In this document: positions 16,924 through 27,033 of the stretch, in pieces
Layout: each line of letters starts with the position of its first letter
How positions within the stretch are numbered: the first letter of the stretch is position 1
Assembly (NCBI GenBank): GCA_023957125.1
Contig: JAMLHL010000017.1
Coordinates: 35,793-99,792, forward strand
DNA: 64,000 bases
From: Chitinophagaceae bacterium
Lineage (GTDB): Bacteria > Bacteroidota > Bacteroidia > Chitinophagales > Chitinophagaceae
Direction: 5' to 3'
Program-made: the position numbers and the translations under genes
Notes under the pieces: model-generated
Databases searched by the model: none
What the model was told of the DNA's origin: nothing
Seen by the model: only the letters and a program-made list of their open reading frames with translations

Positions 16924-17121
16924 ATAAAACTTTTTTAAATGGTGTAAGATTACAATCCACTTTTTTGCAAATATCCGTTTTTTGTATAAATGAAATTTAT
17001 TATTTAATAAGAATCCGTATTGCGAATAATTTCTTAAAAAAATCAAAAACATTTTGTTTTTATGAGAAAAGATATGTTTCTTTAACGTTTATTTATGGTG
17101 AATAAATGCTGATTTATAGAA

Positions 17122-18336
17122 ATGGCTGGTAAAACGCAGTTGTATAAGAAAAAGATAGTCAATCATCTATATTTCTCAAAAATGCTATCGTGCGCTGAAA
17201 TAAGTGAGAAGATTGAAAAAAGTCTTTCCCTGACTACTAAAATTTTGAATGAGTTAGTAGTGGAAGGACAGGTGGTGGAAACCGGGCATGCCCCGTCCAG
17301 TGGCGGGAGACGGCCGCAGATGTATTCGCTGAAGCCCGATGTGATGTTTACCGTATCGGTTGCCATTGACCAGTATGTTACCCGCATGGCGGTGATGGAT
17401 ATGGAAAACACCCATATGGGTGAGGTGGAGAATGTGGAGTTGAACATTGCCAATGATCCCGGCGCCCTGGATATTATAGCCGGGAGCATTAACCGGGTGA
17501 TAGACAAGTCGGGGGTTGCTAAGGGCAAAATTGTGGGGATGGGCGTCAGTATGCCCGGATTTATTGATGCCGAGCAGGGGGTAAATTATTCTTTTTTCGC
17601 TAACCGGAAGAGTACGCTGGCGGCATTTCTTGAAAACAGAACCGGCATCCCGGTGTTCATAGAAAATGATTCGAGTTTGATTGCCTTAGCCGAATTACGG
17701 TTTGGCGCGGCGCGGCATACCAAAAATGTAATGGTGATCAATGTGGGCTGGGGGATAGGATTGGGTATGATCCTGAACAATAGTTTATTCCGTGGGGATG
17801 ATGGTTTTGCGGGGGAGTTCAGTCATATTCCGCTGTTTCAAAACGGGAAATTATGCAGTTGCGGGAAAAGCGGGTGCCTGGAAACGGAAGCATCCCTGAT
17901 TGCTGTGAAGGACAAGATAGTGGAGGGTTTACATTCCGGGAGGATCTCGGTTTTAAAAAAAGCTGAACTTGAAAAGCTGAGTCCGCAGGGAGCCGTGGCG
18001 ATCATTGGAGAAGCGGCCGGGAACGGAGACCGCTTGGCCGTGGAGCTACTGTCTGAAGCCGGCTACCATATAGGGCGCGGCATTGCGATCCTTATTCATT
18101 TGCTGAACCCGGGTTTGGTGGTGCTCAGCGGCAGAGGCGCTGTATTTGGAAAGATCCTGCAGGCGCCTATTCAACAGGCCTTAAATGAACATTGCATTCC
18201 CAAACTCGCCGCCAACACTAATATCATCACTTCGGCATTAGGGGAAGAAGCGCAGTTGATTGGTGGCGCGGCACTGGTGATGGAGAAATATGAACTAGGG
18301 TTAACACGTAAAATAAAAATACAGGAGGCTGCCTGA
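17122..18336 (+). CDS. ROK family transcriptional regulator (NagC/Mlc type)
   Basis: A 404-residue protein. Residues 1-75 form a winged helix (LSCAEISEKIEKSLSLTTKILNELVVEGQVVE and GRRPQMYSL). The rest is a ROK sugar-kinase fold with GMGVSMPGFID, IENDSSLIALAELRFG, GWGIGLGMI, the zinc site GEFSHIPL..CSCGKSGCLET, and LNPGLVVLSGRG. It probably represses the flanking sugar genes until a phospho-sugar or sugar binds. It faces the fucosidase and precedes SusC by 43 bp, which suggests it is transcribed with the Sus genes and controls them and the fucosidase. Confidence 0.88.
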   Translation: MAGKTQLYKKKIVNHLYFSKMLSCAEISEKIEKSLSLTTKILNELVVEGQVVETGHAPSSGGRRPQMYSLKPDVMFTVSVAIDQYVTRMAVMDMENTHMGEVENVELNIANDPGALDIIAGSINRVIDKSGVAKGKIVGMGVSMPGFIDAEQGVNYSFFANRKSTLAAFLENRTGIPVFIENDSSLIALAELRFGAARHTKNVMVINVGWGIGLGMILNNSLFRGDDGFAGEFSHIPLFQNGKLCSCGKSGCLETEASLIAVKDKIVEGLHSGRISVLKKAELEKLSPQGAVAIIGEAAGNGDRLAVELLSEAGYHIGRGIAILIHLLNPGLVVLSGRGAVFGKILQAPIQQALNEHCIPKLAANTNIITSALGEEAQLIGGAALVMEKYELGLTRKIKIQEAA

Positions 18337-18379
18337 GAGCATCACTGAAACTCAAAATATTCAACTAAAACTCAAATCA

Positions 18380-21300
18380 ATGAAAGTAAATGTTACGCGC
18401 CTGTTTTTAATACTATTAATAGTGTTATCGGGAACAACTTCCTTTGCCCAGCAAAGAAGAACTGTTACAGGAACGGTATCTGACGAAAACGGGGCGCCCC
18501 TGCAAGGCGTATCTGTTGCGGTGAAGGGAGGTGGCACACTTGCGGCAACGGATGCCCAGGGAAATTTCAACGTTTCTCTCACCACTACCCAGGATGTGCT
18601 TGTTTTTTCTTTTGTGGGGTATGAAACAGCCGAAGAAACGGTAGGCGGCCGTACCGCTCTGAGTGTGGCGCTTAAACCCAGCATTAAAGAGAGTGAGGCA
18701 ATTGTAATTACCGCCCTGGGGGTATCCAAGCAGAAGCGGCAGCTGGGATATGCTATCACTGAAGTGAAGGGCTCCGACCTGGCGAATACAAATGAACTTA
18801 ATCCGATCAACGCGTTACAGGGCCGGGTTGCCGGGGTGCAGATTGATATGGGTGGCGCCGCAGGCGTAATGGGAAGTTCCAAAATTGTAATAAGGGGGAA
18901 CTCCACGCTGGGGAGGAACAATCAACCCATTTTTGTGATAGATGGAGTAATTATGGATAACGATGTTTTCGACGGCAGCGGACGTGATTTCGGAAATGAC
19001 CTGAAAAACCTGAACATGGATGATTTTGAAAGTGTGTCGGTATTAAAAGGTTCATCTGCGGCTGCCCTGTATGGTTCAAGAGCGATCAATGGCGTGATAC
19101 TGATCACTACCAAAAAAGGGAAAGCGCGCAAGGGCATCGGCGTGTCGCTGAATCAAACGCTTGATATACTGGATCCCTATGCAGGACCTGATTTTCAGAA
19201 TGAATTTGGAGGCGGTACCGTGGGCGACTTTTTTACCGATAAAAGAGATCCCAATTATAAAGCCAATGAAAGATGGACTACGAAGGTTTTTCCTACGGAT
19301 CCGGTTACCGGTTTGCCGTATATAGACCAGGGTATCGGACGCGAGCTTGAAAACTGGGGACCGAGGATGCTCGGGCAGGAGGTGATCAACTACGATGGCA
19401 CCCCCACGAAGTATTTACCCCAGCCTAATAATTTTTTAGACGCGTTTCGAACCGGTTTTGGAACCAATACCAACGTGGCCATGGATGCAGGATCCGAAAA
19501 TACCACTTTTCGAATGTCGTATAATCATAATCAAACCACCGGCATTGTACCCAAAAACAAGTTTAATAAGGACGCTTTTGACCTGCGGGTAACCCACCGG
19601 TTTACCGACTTTTTAAGCGTGGATGTAAGCGGCGCCTATAGTAACTTTAACGGGCAGAATCCCCCTCGTTTGGGCGGACTGGATGCCTTTGCTTCCAATA
19701 ACTTCGGAAAGTTATACAGTTGGATGATGCCCCGGAATTACGACACCAGATACTGGATGCAGCCGGAACATTATACCAGTATTTTGGGAGGCGCTCCCGA
19801 CCCTAATAACCCGGACGAACCCAACAAGGCGCCCGAGTCGAGGTTCTGGTTTACCTTGTTTGAAAATGATTACCTGCAAAATGAACAGATGCTGCGCGGG
19901 AGATTAGCGCTGACGCTTGATCTTGCAAGCTGGGCTAAATTAGTGCTGGAAGGAAATACCAATAACATCTATACCAGATCAGAGAGCAAAGAATTGGGAC
20001 AGGGCGTGAATTTTTCAGGGGGGATGTATGGATTAGGGTTCAATAACAAAAACACCAGCCTGCTGAAGTGGATGCTCATGATGAATAAGGATATTACGGA
20101 TGATCTCAGCATTAACGGCTATATCGGTGGAGAGTCTCAGCGCTACAGGAATAATTGGGAATACAGTGAAACAAGAGGAGGAATGAATTTCCCGGGAAGC
20201 TATACCATTAAAAATTCGGTCAACCAGCCTTATACCGAAGGGGGGGTAAGAAGCCGGTTTAATATCAATTCTTTATATGCAAGCGTTGACCTGGGCTATA
20301 AAGATATGCTTTACCTGCAGGGGACATTGAGAACCGACTGGTCGTCAACCTTAACCTATTCCGATGGCAGCGGCAATAACAATTATAATTATCCGGCTGT
20401 CAGCTTATCCTGGATCTTTACCGAAACCTTTAAGAACAGTTTACCTTCCTGGATAAGCTATGGTAAGCTGAGGGGAAATATCGCCAATCTCGGCGGAGGC
20501 ACGGAAGCTTACCAGATCAATCCGGGCTTTGGCTTCAGCGGGTTTACCAACGCCAACGGTCAAACCATCGCTACTTCCACCTATGTGCTGGTTAATGATA
20601 AGCTGACGGTATTGCAGCCCAATCTTAAACCGTTTAATAAAACTTCCCAGGAAGTAGGTGTGGAGATGAGGTTTCTGGACAACAGGGTTGGTTTTGACCT
20701 GAGCCTGTACCAGGATGTTACCAAAAACCAGATCCTTGATTTAGATGTGCCGATTGAATCCGGGGTTGCTTCCCAGTTGATCAATGCGGGTAAGGTCCGG
20801 AACCGGGGTATAGAGATAGCCATAGACGCAACGCCGGTAAGAACCAGGCATTTTTCGTGGAATACCGCGCTTACTTATGCGGTGAACAGGAACAGGATCG
20901 TGGAATTATACCCGGGAAGGACGGAATATAATCTTGGTGCAAATATTGGCGAGATCAGCACATGGGCTGTAGTGGGTGGCGCGTATGGCGTTTTAAGAAC
21001 CAAGATCCATTCTCCTACTTTTGAGGGTACGGATAAAAATGACCCGCGCAACGGGTTGCCTATCCTTACATGGCGTTCCGATTCCAGGACCGCTTTCCCG
21101 GCGCAAAGCAACGTTTGGCAGGATGTGGGAGATATCAATGCCAGGTTCAGGGCCGGATGGGACAATACCTTTACCTATAAGAACTTCAGCCTGAACATCC
21201 TGGCCGATGCCAAAATTGGCGGAGATTTTGTTTTGCTGAGTTACCGGTACGGAACGCATACAGGCGTATTCCCCAATACGCTTCCCGGACGGGATGAGCA

Positions 21301-21796
21301 AAACGGAGGCATCGTATGGACCTCAAAATACACGAATGACCTCGGGACGTATGATGATGGTATTATCCCCCAGGGCGTTTTTGCCCCGGGGCAGATCGTG
21401 GATGTGCCTGGTGGCGGGACCGCCGATGTTGGAGGTATGACCTACCAGGAAGCTTATGATAAGGATCTGGTAGAGCCCTCCCATCTTCCCCAGTTTTACT
21501 ACCGGTATGGGTCTTCATCTACGGGCGTGGCAGATTTCTGGGTGTTGGAGAACTCCTGGATAGCATTAAGGCAGGCGGCGTTGAGTTATGCTTTCCCCGA
21601 AAAAATATATTCAAAGCTAAAATTGAACGGATTGTCTTTATCAGTAATAGGACGTGATCTGTTTTATCTTTATCAAACCCTTCCGTATAATTTCAATCCC
21701 GCGTCTAATAATTCCAATAACACGGCTTTTTCAGGTGAAGAAGGATTCCTGCCCAAAACACGCTCTTTTGCATTTACGCTCAGGGCAACATTTTAA
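18380..21796 (+). CDS. SusC/RagA TonB-dependent outer-membrane transporter (first)
   Basis: A 1138-residue glycan importer. A signal peptide (1-23, ending SFAQ) is followed by a carboxypeptidase-like domain (TGTVSDENGAPLQGVSVAVKG, about 28-110), a TonB box and plug (ALQGRVAGVQI, SSKIVIRGNSTLG, SVLKGSSAAALYGSRAINGVILITTKKG), and a 22-strand barrel to the terminal Phe (FTLRATF). It works with the SusD lipoprotein just downstream as a hinged lid to take oligosaccharides across the outer membrane. The substrate is not readable; the fucosidase nearby suggests a fucosylated glycan. Confidence 0.95.
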   Translation: MKVNVTRLFLILLIVLSGTTSFAQQRRTVTGTVSDENGAPLQGVSVAVKGGGTLAATDAQGNFNVSLTTTQDVLVFSFVGYETAEETVGGRTALSVALKPSIKESEAIVITALGVSKQKRQLGYAITEVKGSDLANTNELNPINALQGRVAGVQIDMGGAAGVMGSSKIVIRGNSTLGRNNQPIFVIDGVIMDNDVFDGSGRDFGNDLKNLNMDDFESVSVLKGSSAAALYGSRAINGVILITTKKGKARKGIGVSLNQTLDILDPYAGPDFQNEFGGGTVGDFFTDKRDPNYKANERWTTKVFPTDPVTGLPYIDQGIGRELENWGPRMLGQEVINYDGTPTKYLPQPNNFLDAFRTGFGTNTNVAMDAGSENTTFRMSYNHNQTTGIVPKNKFNKDAFDLRVTHRFTDFLSVDVSGAYSNFNGQNPPRLGGLDAFASNNFGKLYSWMMPRNYDTRYWMQPEHYTSILGGAPDPNNPDEPNKAPESRFWFTLFENDYLQNEQMLRGRLALTLDLASWAKLVLEGNTNNIYTRSESKELGQGVNFSGGMYGLGFNNKNTSLLKWMLMMNKDITDDLSINGYIGGESQRYRNNWEYSETRGGMNFPGSYTIKNSVNQPYTEGGVRSRFNINSLYASVDLGYKDMLYLQGTLRTDWSSTLTYSDGSGNNNYNYPAVSLSWIFTETFKNSLPSWISYGKLRGNIANLGGGTEAYQINPGFGFSGFTNANGQTIATSTYVLVNDKLTVLQPNLKPFNKTSQEVGVEMRFLDNRVGFDLSLYQDVTKNQILDLDVPIESGVASQLINAGKVRNRGIEIAIDATPVRTRHFSWNTALTYAVNRNRIVELYPGRTEYNLGANIGEISTWAVVGGAYGVLRTKIHSPTFEGTDKNDPRNGLPILTWRSDSRTAFPAQSNVWQDVGDINARFRAGWDNTFTYKNFSLNILADAKIGGDFVLLSYRYGTHTGVFPNTLPGRDEQNGGIVWTSKYTNDLGTYDDGIIPQGVFAPGQIVDVPGGGTADVGGMTYQEAYDKDLVEPSHLPQFYYRYGSSSTGVADFWVLENSWIALRQAALSYAFPEKIYSKLKLNGLSLSVIGRDLFYLYQTLPYNFNPASNNSNNTAFSGEEGFLPKTRSFAFTLRATF

Positions 21797-21827
21797 AACC
21801 TTATCAATAACATTTAAATCGGAAAAA

Positions 21828-23543
21828 ATGAAAAAGTTATCAGTTATATATACGGTTTTATTAGGATCGCTGCTCTCACTGAATCTTTCCTGTACAAAAA
21901 ACTTTGGCGATATCAATACCGACCCCGGCGTGGTGCCCAACCCTGATCTCAAGTTTTTACTGAGCTATGCAGAGGATAAGATGGTAACCTACCGGGGAAC
22001 CGAATGGGTTTGGGAAGATATGGAACAATTGTTTCGTTATACGCAGCACATGACTGCCAGTCCTTTTGAAGTTTCAGGCAATAATGTAAATACGCGGTAC
22101 CGGAATTATTACCTGCAGATACTGCCGAACCTGTTTGAAATACGCCGGCAGATTGATATGAAGCCCGATAAGGAAAAATATCAGAAAATGGCCGCCGTTA
22201 CCTATGTGCTGCAGGCGCTGAACGGGATCAGGGTTACCGACATGAATGGAAGCATCCCTTATAGCCAGGCGGTACAGGGCAGGTATGAATCTGATTTCAG
22301 CCCGGCATACGACAACCAGCAAAGCTTGTTCGACACCTGGCTTGCGGAGCTCAATAATGCTATCAGTGTATTGTCCAACGGCTCCCTGGAAAACCAGGAA
22401 AGCTATTTCAACGGAGATATTTTTTATAAAAGCGACTGGACGAAGTGGGTGAAACTGGCCAATACGATTAAGCTGCGAATAGCAGCCAGGCTTGAAAACC
22501 AGGATGCATCCAAAACGGCGGCTATCTTTAAAGAGGTAATGCAGGATAATATCGGGCCTATTGATAATGATGATGCCCAGTTGTCTTATCAGAGCAAAGA
22601 CTACCTGCCTTTCGGCACCAGCGGAGATATTAATTACAGGAGTCCCCGCTATGGCAGTACATCCATTGTTTCTTTTATGAAAAAGACCAATGACCCGAGG
22701 ATAGGCATTTATTTCTCAAAAAATGATCTGGTAGGATCGTTTGCCGACTCCCTATCCAAATATAGCGCCAGTCTGCCATCGTTTATCAATCCGGCAGATC
22801 CGCTGATCGCCTTCCAGGGAGCGCCGGCCGACTGGAATGTAGATCCGGCGGTAACGGCATTTATAGCCAACCAGTTTGTTTTTGGCAACAATGATCCCGG
22901 CAATTCACAAAACAGGTATTTTTTGATCTCCCCGGTTAACCGCTTGTTTTTCTCTCCAAAATACAACAACTCCGCGGCAGAAGGGGAGTTTAGGGATGTT
23001 GTAGTAACCAATGCAGAATCCTGTCTCCTGGTTGCCGAGTTTATACAAAAGGGGTATGGCAGTGGTATTGACACGAGGGGTACGGCGGAAGATTGGTATA
23101 ATAAAGGAATAGCCTCTTCCATAAAGACGATGAATGATATTGCGAAGGCGGCTAAGTCAACGGAGGGATTAGGCAGCAATGCGGATGGACAGATCAATGA
23201 TTTCCTGGATGATGCCAATGTAAAGCTCAATGGCGTTAATGACCTGGAGCGTATTTATATACAGCAGTACCTGAATTTTTTCCGGAATGCCAACGAGGCT
23301 TTTGTATTGGTTCGCCGGACGGGATATCCTAAGAAAACTTCCACCTATTATGCCAGGGAAGTGTTTAATGCCGATATCCCCCGGCGCTGGTGGCTTACCG
23401 ATCCCGGAGAGGTGAACCGTGCAAACTGGAGAACGGCGATGACAGACCAGGGATTCACCGAAAACGCGCAGGATATCCCCACCCTGAGTACGCAGTGGAT
23501 CTGGTACGACAAAAATGCACCCGCATTTGGGGAGGGGAATTAA
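21828..23543 (+). CDS. SusD/RagB-like surface lipoprotein (first)
   Basis: A 571-residue glycan-binding lipoprotein. The start MKKLSVIYTVLLGSLLSLNLSCTKNF gives a lipobox LNLSC; an upstream in-frame start overlapping SusC would bury it. The FGDINTDPG opening, tetratricopeptide-type helices and the KWVKLANTIKLRIAARL motif match the SusD-like group 2 family. It lies 31 bp after the first SusC and surely works as its partner. Confidence 0.93.
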   Translation: MKKLSVIYTVLLGSLLSLNLSCTKNFGDINTDPGVVPNPDLKFLLSYAEDKMVTYRGTEWVWEDMEQLFRYTQHMTASPFEVSGNNVNTRYRNYYLQILPNLFEIRRQIDMKPDKEKYQKMAAVTYVLQALNGIRVTDMNGSIPYSQAVQGRYESDFSPAYDNQQSLFDTWLAELNNAISVLSNGSLENQESYFNGDIFYKSDWTKWVKLANTIKLRIAARLENQDASKTAAIFKEVMQDNIGPIDNDDAQLSYQSKDYLPFGTSGDINYRSPRYGSTSIVSFMKKTNDPRIGIYFSKNDLVGSFADSLSKYSASLPSFINPADPLIAFQGAPADWNVDPAVTAFIANQFVFGNNDPGNSQNRYFLISPVNRLFFSPKYNNSAAEGEFRDVVVTNAESCLLVAEFIQKGYGSGIDTRGTAEDWYNKGIASSIKTMNDIAKAAKSTEGLGSNADGQINDFLDDANVKLNGVNDLERIYIQQYLNFFRNANEAFVLVRRTGYPKKTSTYYAREVFNADIPRRWWLTDPGEVNRANWRTAMTDQGFTENAQDIPTLSTQWIWYDKNAPAFGEGN

Positions 23544-23614
23544 AATATTGAGATATAGGATTTATCCGGGATACTAAAACTGTTTAATTATTAAAAACCA
23601 AAAATTAAAGCACA

Positions 23615-26600
23615 ATGCAAGAATTTAAAAAAATGTTCCTGCTTATGTTGACGGTTTTGTTGTCTGGCAATATGCTGTTATTTGCGCAACAACAAACCCG
23701 ATCCGTTACAGGAACGGTTAAAGATGATAAGGGAAGCCCTGTTATTGGGTCAACCGTTACCGTAAAAGGCACGCCCGAATCAACATACACCGATGATGAA
23801 GGAAAATTTAGCGTGACGGTTGCGAATCCCAATGCGATTTTGGTTATCAGTTCCATCGGGTACACCACAAAAGAAGTAAAGGTAGGAAGTAGTGCCAGCC
23901 TTGACATTCAGTTAGAGTCATCTGCTGCCGATATGGAAGAAGTGGTGGTAACTGCTTTGGGCGTTAAGAGAGACAAACGCTCCATAGGTTTTGCGGTGCA
24001 GCAGGTGAAAGCGGAGGATGTAACCATTGCCGCTCCGGTGGATGTAGCGCAAGGTTTGATGGGGAAAGTGGCTGGTTTAAATATCTCCACCAGCAATGGT
24101 TTGAATAATGCTTCGTCCAGGATTGTGATCAGGGGTAATAATTCCGTAACCGGTATGAACCAGCCACTGATCGTTGTGGACGGCGCCATCATTGATAATA
24201 AATCTGTTGCGCAGTCTAACATTGAAACTACTGAAAGCATGCGTGACTGGGGAAACTATCTCAGTTATCTCAACATGGATAACGTGGAAAGCATTTCCGT
24301 TTTGAAGGGGCCTAATGCCGCTGCTTTATACGGAGCGCGTGGCGCTAATGGCGTAATTCTGATCACCAGTAAGAAAGGGAGTAAACAAAAGGGGCTGGGT
24401 GTAGATTATAATTTTACCAGCAATTTCACCAATGTATATCGTTTTCAGGATGTGCAGAATGAATATGGCGGTGGTTTTGCTGCAGGATTATGGTCTGCTA
24501 ACCCGGAACTGCCGAAAACAGCTTCCGGTGAGTATTATCTCCCCACGCTGTATGGAGGCTCGGAATTAGGCAACGGGGGCACCGGCATCGGTGGTTATCA
24601 CGGTACCATTCCCGGTGGATTTAATACCTGGGACATCTTCAGTTGGTTTGGTGCCAGCTCTTCCTGGGGACCGAAATTAGACGGACAAATGGTTCGCTGG
24701 TGGGATGGGGAACTGAGACCCTATTCTCCGGAACCCGATAACCGGAAAGCCTATTATCGCCCCGGAAATGAAACCACACATAATGTATCATTTTCGGCAG
24801 GAGGCGATTTCGGAACCGTGAGGATGTCGGCAACCCGCACCGATGCGACAGCGGTTGCACCCAACACATTTAATAATGCCACTAATTTTGCTTTAGGGGC
24901 TAATCTGAAAATCTCTAAAATTTTAAGTTCCGAGATTAATGTGGCCTATAATCAGAGTTATCGGTATAACACCCCTGAAATTGGCACGAATAATTCCTGG
25001 TCTAAGTTTTCGGTCTATGGGATGTCGCGGGAGTACAAGCCCCTGGAATACGGACTGTATCTGAACCCGGATGGCTCTAAACGGGATTTTGGCTCCACGT
25101 ACCCTCAACAGGAATATGGTAAAGACCTGTACTGGTATTTTTATCAGAACAACAGTAATTTAAATCGCGATGAATTGATTTCTACGGTAAAATTAAACGC
25201 CGAGATAACACCGTGGTTGAACGCCTTTGTGCGTACTTCGGCTAATCTTATAGCTTCTAAATTTGAAACAATCAATACCACTCCGAATGCGGATAAAGTG
25301 ACCGGTGGTTATTATCAAAAAGATATTGATAAAGATAAAATCCTGAATACGGATTTAATGGTTACCGCTCATAAAGACAATTTGTTTTTGAATGGTTTTA
25401 ATGCCAGTGTTTCGGGAATGTTTAACAGTTATTCCAATGGTTCTATGGGTGAGTGGGGGAAAAACGGAGGCAAATTTCTTGTGCCCGGTATTTACTCCTT
25501 AAATAACATTATAGATGTGGACAGGTCATACGTGCCTTCAAACAGGGAGGATATAGGCGCATATAAATATTATGTGGGTGAAAGGAGGTATGAGGTGAAA
25601 TCCCAATCGTTATTGGGGATCCTTAACCTTAGTTACGGGAATTACCTGTTTTTGGATCTTACCGGCAGAAACGATATTAACTCCACCTTAACCCCCAGTA
25701 AAAATTCCACTTTTTACCCGTCGGCCAGCTTGGGCTTTGTATTTACCGACGCTTTCAATATGGCAGCTACCGGTAATTTCTTATCGTATGGAAAGTTGCG
25801 GTTTGCTTATGGAGAAAGTGCCAATGCTACGGATCCTTATAAGTTAGGATTTACCTATGATGTGGGTTCTTTTGGAGGGCAACCCACCAACTCAATACCT
25901 TCTGAATTGAGTCCGGAAGAATTAGGTTTCCAGACTTCCAGTTCCATTGAAGTGGGAACCAGTTTAGGCTTTTTCCGTGACCGGTTAAACCTGGATGTGA
26001 CCTACTATAGCATCAGTTCAAAAAACCAGATTCTGTCCGCTGACATTGCTCCTTCATCTGGCGCAAAAACCGTCACTTTCAATTCAGGAGAACTGACAAA
26101 TAAAGGAATTGAGTTTATTATCAATGCAGCAGTTATCAAAAACAGGAATTTTAACTGGAGCCTGACACTGAATGGTGCCAAAAATGAAAACAAAGTGGTA
26201 TCACTTGCGCCGGGTATCAGGGAGCTTCGCATTGCGGATGTATTTGGAAATCTGGGCGTATTTATGAGGGTAACGCCCGGCGATTCCTATGGCACCATTT
26301 ATGGTACTGACTTTGAAAGAGACGATAAGGGCAACAAATTATTATATAACGTAAAAGACAATGATGGCAATGTTTACGGCACGTTATATAAAGTAACTAA
26401 TGAGCCGGTGGCTATAGGTAATGCTGCGCCTAAACTAACAGGCGGCTTCGGAAATACCTTCCGTTACAAGGATTTCAGTTTATACGCATTGGTTGATTTT
26501 AAAATTGGCGGTGATATTTATTCTTTTGACCATTCCACAGCAATGGGTAGCGGTATTTCTCCGGAGACTTTGGTGGAGAGAAATGGAGGCGGACTACCTT

Positions 26601-26917
26601 ATACTTTTCCCGATGGCTCTACTGCCAACGTAGGGGTGATCATGGAAGGATATAATATTGACGATGGCCAGATAAATGACCGAGTGGTGAATCCGATTTA
26701 TAAGTATGCCGGTTCTTATACGGGATGGACTCATCTGAATCGTCCGAGGAGTTTGTCGGTATTCGAAAATACCTGGTTTAAAATGAGAGAAGTTGCCCTA
26801 AGTTATCAATTGCCTTCCGGTGTTTTGAAAGGCAGTAAAGTGTTTCAGAATCTTTCGCTATCCCTTATCGGAAGGAATTTGTTTTATTTCTATTCCAGTC
26901 TTGCCCGATCATCTTAA
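23615..26917 (+). CDS. SusC/RagA TonB-dependent transporter (second), frameshifted near its end
   Basis: A SusC protein of 1100 residues in the open frame. It has a signal peptide (ending LFAQ), carboxypeptidase-like domain (TGTVKDDKGSPVIGSTVTVKG), plug (GLMGKVAGLNI, SSRIVIRGNNSV, SVLKGPNAAALYGARGANGVILITSKKG) and most of the barrel. The frame then ends abruptly in NLFYFYSSLARSS. Shifting by one base from about 26900 restores a perfect SusC end: LPDHLNPEAINGIGNGQGL, then WSGMPSIRSLGISLKAQF, with stop at 27015-27017. So about 38 residues, including the last barrel strand and terminal Phe, are out of frame. This is either a real inactivating shift or a sequence error. The SusD gene follows directly. 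Confidence 0.9.
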   Translation: MQEFKKMFLLMLTVLLSGNMLLFAQQQTRSVTGTVKDDKGSPVIGSTVTVKGTPESTYTDDEGKFSVTVANPNAILVISSIGYTTKEVKVGSSASLDIQLESSAADMEEVVVTALGVKRDKRSIGFAVQQVKAEDVTIAAPVDVAQGLMGKVAGLNISTSNGLNNASSRIVIRGNNSVTGMNQPLIVVDGAIIDNKSVAQSNIETTESMRDWGNYLSYLNMDNVESISVLKGPNAAALYGARGANGVILITSKKGSKQKGLGVDYNFTSNFTNVYRFQDVQNEYGGGFAAGLWSANPELPKTASGEYYLPTLYGGSELGNGGTGIGGYHGTIPGGFNTWDIFSWFGASSSWGPKLDGQMVRWWDGELRPYSPEPDNRKAYYRPGNETTHNVSFSAGGDFGTVRMSATRTDATAVAPNTFNNATNFALGANLKISKILSSEINVAYNQSYRYNTPEIGTNNSWSKFSVYGMSREYKPLEYGLYLNPDGSKRDFGSTYPQQEYGKDLYWYFYQNNSNLNRDELISTVKLNAEITPWLNAFVRTSANLIASKFETINTTPNADKVTGGYYQKDIDKDKILNTDLMVTAHKDNLFLNGFNASVSGMFNSYSNGSMGEWGKNGGKFLVPGIYSLNNIIDVDRSYVPSNREDIGAYKYYVGERRYEVKSQSLLGILNLSYGNYLFLDLTGRNDINSTLTPSKNSTFYPSASLGFVFTDAFNMAATGNFLSYGKLRFAYGESANATDPYKLGFTYDVGSFGGQPTNSIPSELSPEELGFQTSSSIEVGTSLGFFRDRLNLDVTYYSISSKNQILSADIAPSSGAKTVTFNSGELTNKGIEFIINAAVIKNRNFNWSLTLNGAKNENKVVSLAPGIRELRIADVFGNLGVFMRVTPGDSYGTIYGTDFERDDKGNKLLYNVKDNDGNVYGTLYKVTNEPVAIGNAAPKLTGGFGNTFRYKDFSLYALVDFKIGGDIYSFDHSTAMGSGISPETLVERNGGGLPYTFPDGSTANVGVIMEGYNIDDGQINDRVVNPIYKYAGSYTGWTHLNRPRSLSVFENTWFKMREVALSYQLPSGVLKGSKVFQNLSLSLIGRNLFYFYSSLARSS

Positions 26918-27017
26918 TCCGGAAGCTATTAACGGTATCGGAAATGGACAAGGCTTGCAATGGTCGGGTATGCCGAGCATCCGGTCACTTGGGATAAGCC
27001 TGAAAGCACAATTCTAA
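26893..27017 (+). pseudogene. Out-of-frame 3' end of the second SusC gene
   Basis: Reading from TTG at 26904 gives LPDHLNPEAINGIGNGQ and then the standard SusC end GISLKAQF with TAA at 27015-27017. This is the missing end of the transporter at 23615, in a frame offset by one base. The exact site of the extra or lost base lies between roughly 26893 and 26905. Confidence 0.85.
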
Positions 27018-27033
27018 CTTTTAAAATTTTTCT

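Noticed and set aside
18520..18545. GGCAC..TTGC word as a sigma-54 promoter
   Set aside because: It lies inside the SusC coding sequence, wrong spacing and no target gene start.
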